From: Phlebiopsis flavidoalba
Taxonomy: Eukaryota > Basidiomycota > Agaricomycetes > Polyporales > Phanerochaetaceae
Reading direction: 5' to 3'
DNA length: 64,000 nt
Assembly: GCA_035772785.1 (NCBI GenBank)
Contig: JAOCPU010000008.1
Span: 496,001 to 560,000 of the forward strand
Within the stretch, counting starts at the first letter, position 1. Every line of letters starts with the position of its first letter. Positions 62,154 to 64,000 of the stretch are shown piece by piece. Below the pieces are notes generated by a model. That model had not been told where the DNA came from, did not search any database, and saw only the letters and a program-made list of their open reading frames with translations. A program made the translations under genes and the position numbers.

Positions 62154-64000
62154 ATGTTCAACCTCTATGCAGTAACTGACTTTATAGCATTCGCTCTAAC
62201 TCTATGGATTCTCCGAATCATTGTTACGAGAAGTAGATCTGAGAAGCTACTACCTCCTGGCCCTAGAGGACTGCCTCTAATAGGAAGCCTCCTGGACCTG
62301 CCTCGCAGTCAAGAGTGGAAGACATATTCTGAATGGAGCGATAAATGGGGTAAGTGCGAGCGTTACAATGCACAAGTCGACATCGTTACTCACGTCGATT
62401 GTCTTGGCTATTCGGCGATGTGATGTCCGTCACGGCCCTCGGTCAGCGAATTGTAATCTTGGGCTCCTTGGAAGCCACAGTTGATTTATTGGACAAGAGA
62501 AGTGCTATCTATTCCGATCGTCCCTACCTTGCTCTCACAGGAGAGATCGTCGGTCACCCAAAAGACGATTCCTCTATGCCCATACGGGGACCGAATGAAA
62601 AAGCTTCGGCGGCTGTTTTACCAAAACGTTCGGTACACGACAGCTAGTGAAATCATTTGAACCCACGATACTTCAGAACTTACAAGAGTTCATGGTGCAT
62701 CTGTCCCAGTCTCCGGAGAAGTTCAGGGAACACATCCTTTTGTGAGATATTCATCCCATGAAATATAAAGAGTAGGAGCTAAACTTGCGCAGAATGACGG
62801 CCAGCAACGCCTTGCTCTTGTCGCATGGACATCGCGTCAAACGCTCTGACGATCGCTTCTTTCAACTGGCGAATATAGTTGCGCAAGAGTTTGCTCTACT
62901 TGCCACACCTGGTCGCTACTTTGTTGATTATCTGCCAATTTGTGTGCGTCTCTGTGTCGTCTCCAGGCTCATTTATACTAATTTTTTCAACAGTACAGTA
63001 TGTGCCCTCATGGGTACCGGGTACCGGATGGAAGAAGGATGCCAAAATGTATAGAAAGAACGTCGAAGATGCCGTGATGAAACCTTACGAGGCCGTTAAG
63101 CAGGCCATGGTAAGTGGATTTTCCCGCACAGTACGTCTCCGAGAGCATCAGCGACAGCGTGTTCTGTAGGCCACCGGGGTCGAATTTCCGAGTTTCTGCT
63201 CCCGCAATTTGGAAGATAGTGACATGTCCGAGGATCACGAAGATTGTGTACAATACGGATCCATGGCGATGCAGGTTATACAGGTAGGCTACCTCACTTA
63301 TTATCCATGTCAACGTCGTGATAATGGTGCACTGAAAAACATATAGCTGGTTCTGACACTGTAAGTCACGTTAACTAACAAGATGCTAAAGCTGATAATT
63401 TTGCAGCTGGCTTCGAGCTTGACATCGTTTATTCTCGCGATGACTCTCTATACCCCAAAGTGCAATCCCGTGCACATGCTGAACTCGACGCTGTGGTGGG
63501 AACTGATCGACTTCCCGACTTCGGCGACCGCGATGAGTTACCATACATAAACGCGCTCTGTTCCGAGGTTCTGCGCTGGCTTCCGGTAACACCACTAGGT
63601 AAGCTCTGATGTATAGTTTTCGAGGGCTTCTGTCTAATATTACCACAGCTCTTTCGCACCGAACGACGGAGGACGATATTTATAAGGGCTACTTCATTCC
63701 GAAAGGTACCATCGTCTTACCCAACAGCTGGTATGCATGCAAGGTCGTGATCAGCTGATGGCTTGCTCACCAGAAGACATAGGAGACTTCTCCGTGACCC
63801 TAGCATATATCACGACCCCTCGCAATTCGTGCCAGAGCGATTCATTCCGGATGAGGGAAGAGAGCCCGAACTTGATCCCAAGAACATAGCGTTTGGATAC
63901 GGCAGAAGGTAGGCCAGTCAAGCTCTCAGGATTCGCCGATGCCGATTCACATGATGTCAGGATGTGCCCGGGCATCCTCGTTGCCGAGTCGACAATGTTT
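62154..64000 (+). CDS. cytochrome P450 monooxygenase, 3' end beyond window
   Basis: The start MFNLYAVTDFIAFALTLWIL is a membrane anchor, followed by KLLPPGPRGLPLIGSLLDLP (Pro-rich hinge). Next come WSDKWG, intron, DVMSVTALGQRIVILGSLEA, SAIYSDRPYLALTGEIVG, FALLATPGRYFVDYLPI, VPSWVPGTGWKKDAKMYRKN, the I-helix AGSDT (about 63345), LYPKVQSRAHAELDAVVGTD, the K-helix CSEVLRW (ExxR) and PVTPLALSHRTTEDDIYKGY. The end has FIPKGTIVLPNSW, DPSQFVPERFIPD and the heme motif FGYGRR|MCPG, whose Arg codon is split by an intron at 63909-63960; the Cys ligand follows at 63964-63966. The style is that of basidiomycete secondary-metabolite P450s. Frameshifts lie near 62420 and 62590. About 60 residues are missing at the 3' end. 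Confidence 0.88.

Overview
The window looks like nuclear DNA of an agaricomycete-type basidiomycete. Genes on both strands are packed closely, are cut by many 50-70 bp GT-AG introns, and code for typical fungal housekeeping proteins, together with a basidiomycete-style P450, a ferric reductase and an MFS pump. Almost every gene, including ones that should be essential (PRP5, ESA1, proteasome subunits, RPN12), carries frameshifts that sit mostly in or beside homopolymer runs. I therefore read most breaks as base-level assembly error rather than gene death, and give gene spans rather than exact exon models.

Layout. 0-7 kb: the 3' part of a KCH1-type K+ channel gene, an inner-membrane peptidase 2 gene (minus), a WrbA/benzoquinone-reductase gene (plus) split by a 516-bp inverted-repeat element, and ATE1 arginyltransferase (minus). 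7-14 kb: an HSV2-type PROPPIN (minus), a frequenin/NCS-1 calcium sensor (minus) and an unrecognised Ser-rich acidic protein (plus). 14-25 kb: an SLH1/ASCC3-type Ski2-like helicase (plus, apparently cut short), a kynurenine-aminotransferase-like gene (minus) and ESA1 MYST acetyltransferase (minus). 25-28 kb: no recognisable gene. 28-38 kb: ferric reductase (plus), ankyrin+dysferlin-domain protein (plus), FYVE-RING protein (plus), bMERB-like protein (minus) and PI31 proteasome regulator (minus). 38-49 kb: PRP5 DEAD-box splicing helicase (plus), MFS transporter (plus), weak hypothetical genes and a tRNA-Cys. 49-64 kb: NUP82 (minus), proteasome alpha-7 (plus), RPN12 (minus), a conserved unknown protein (minus), a truncated Gfo/Idh/MocA oxidoreductase (plus), CDT1 (minus), an alpha/beta-hydrolase (minus) and a P450 (plus) that runs off the end.

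Three genes serve the 26S proteasome (PI31, alpha-7, RPN12); the last two are tail to tail. The most unusual items are: (1) the element inside the WrbA-type gene, whose 6-bp target duplication GTGCAG supplies both a GT and an AG, so it could be spliced like an introner; (2) a 14-nt microexon that carries most of the first P-loop of the helicase; (3) a 21-nt last exon of PI31 that ends in a HbYX-like Met-Tyr-Met; and (4) the tandem ankyrin-dysferlin and FYVE-RING genes.
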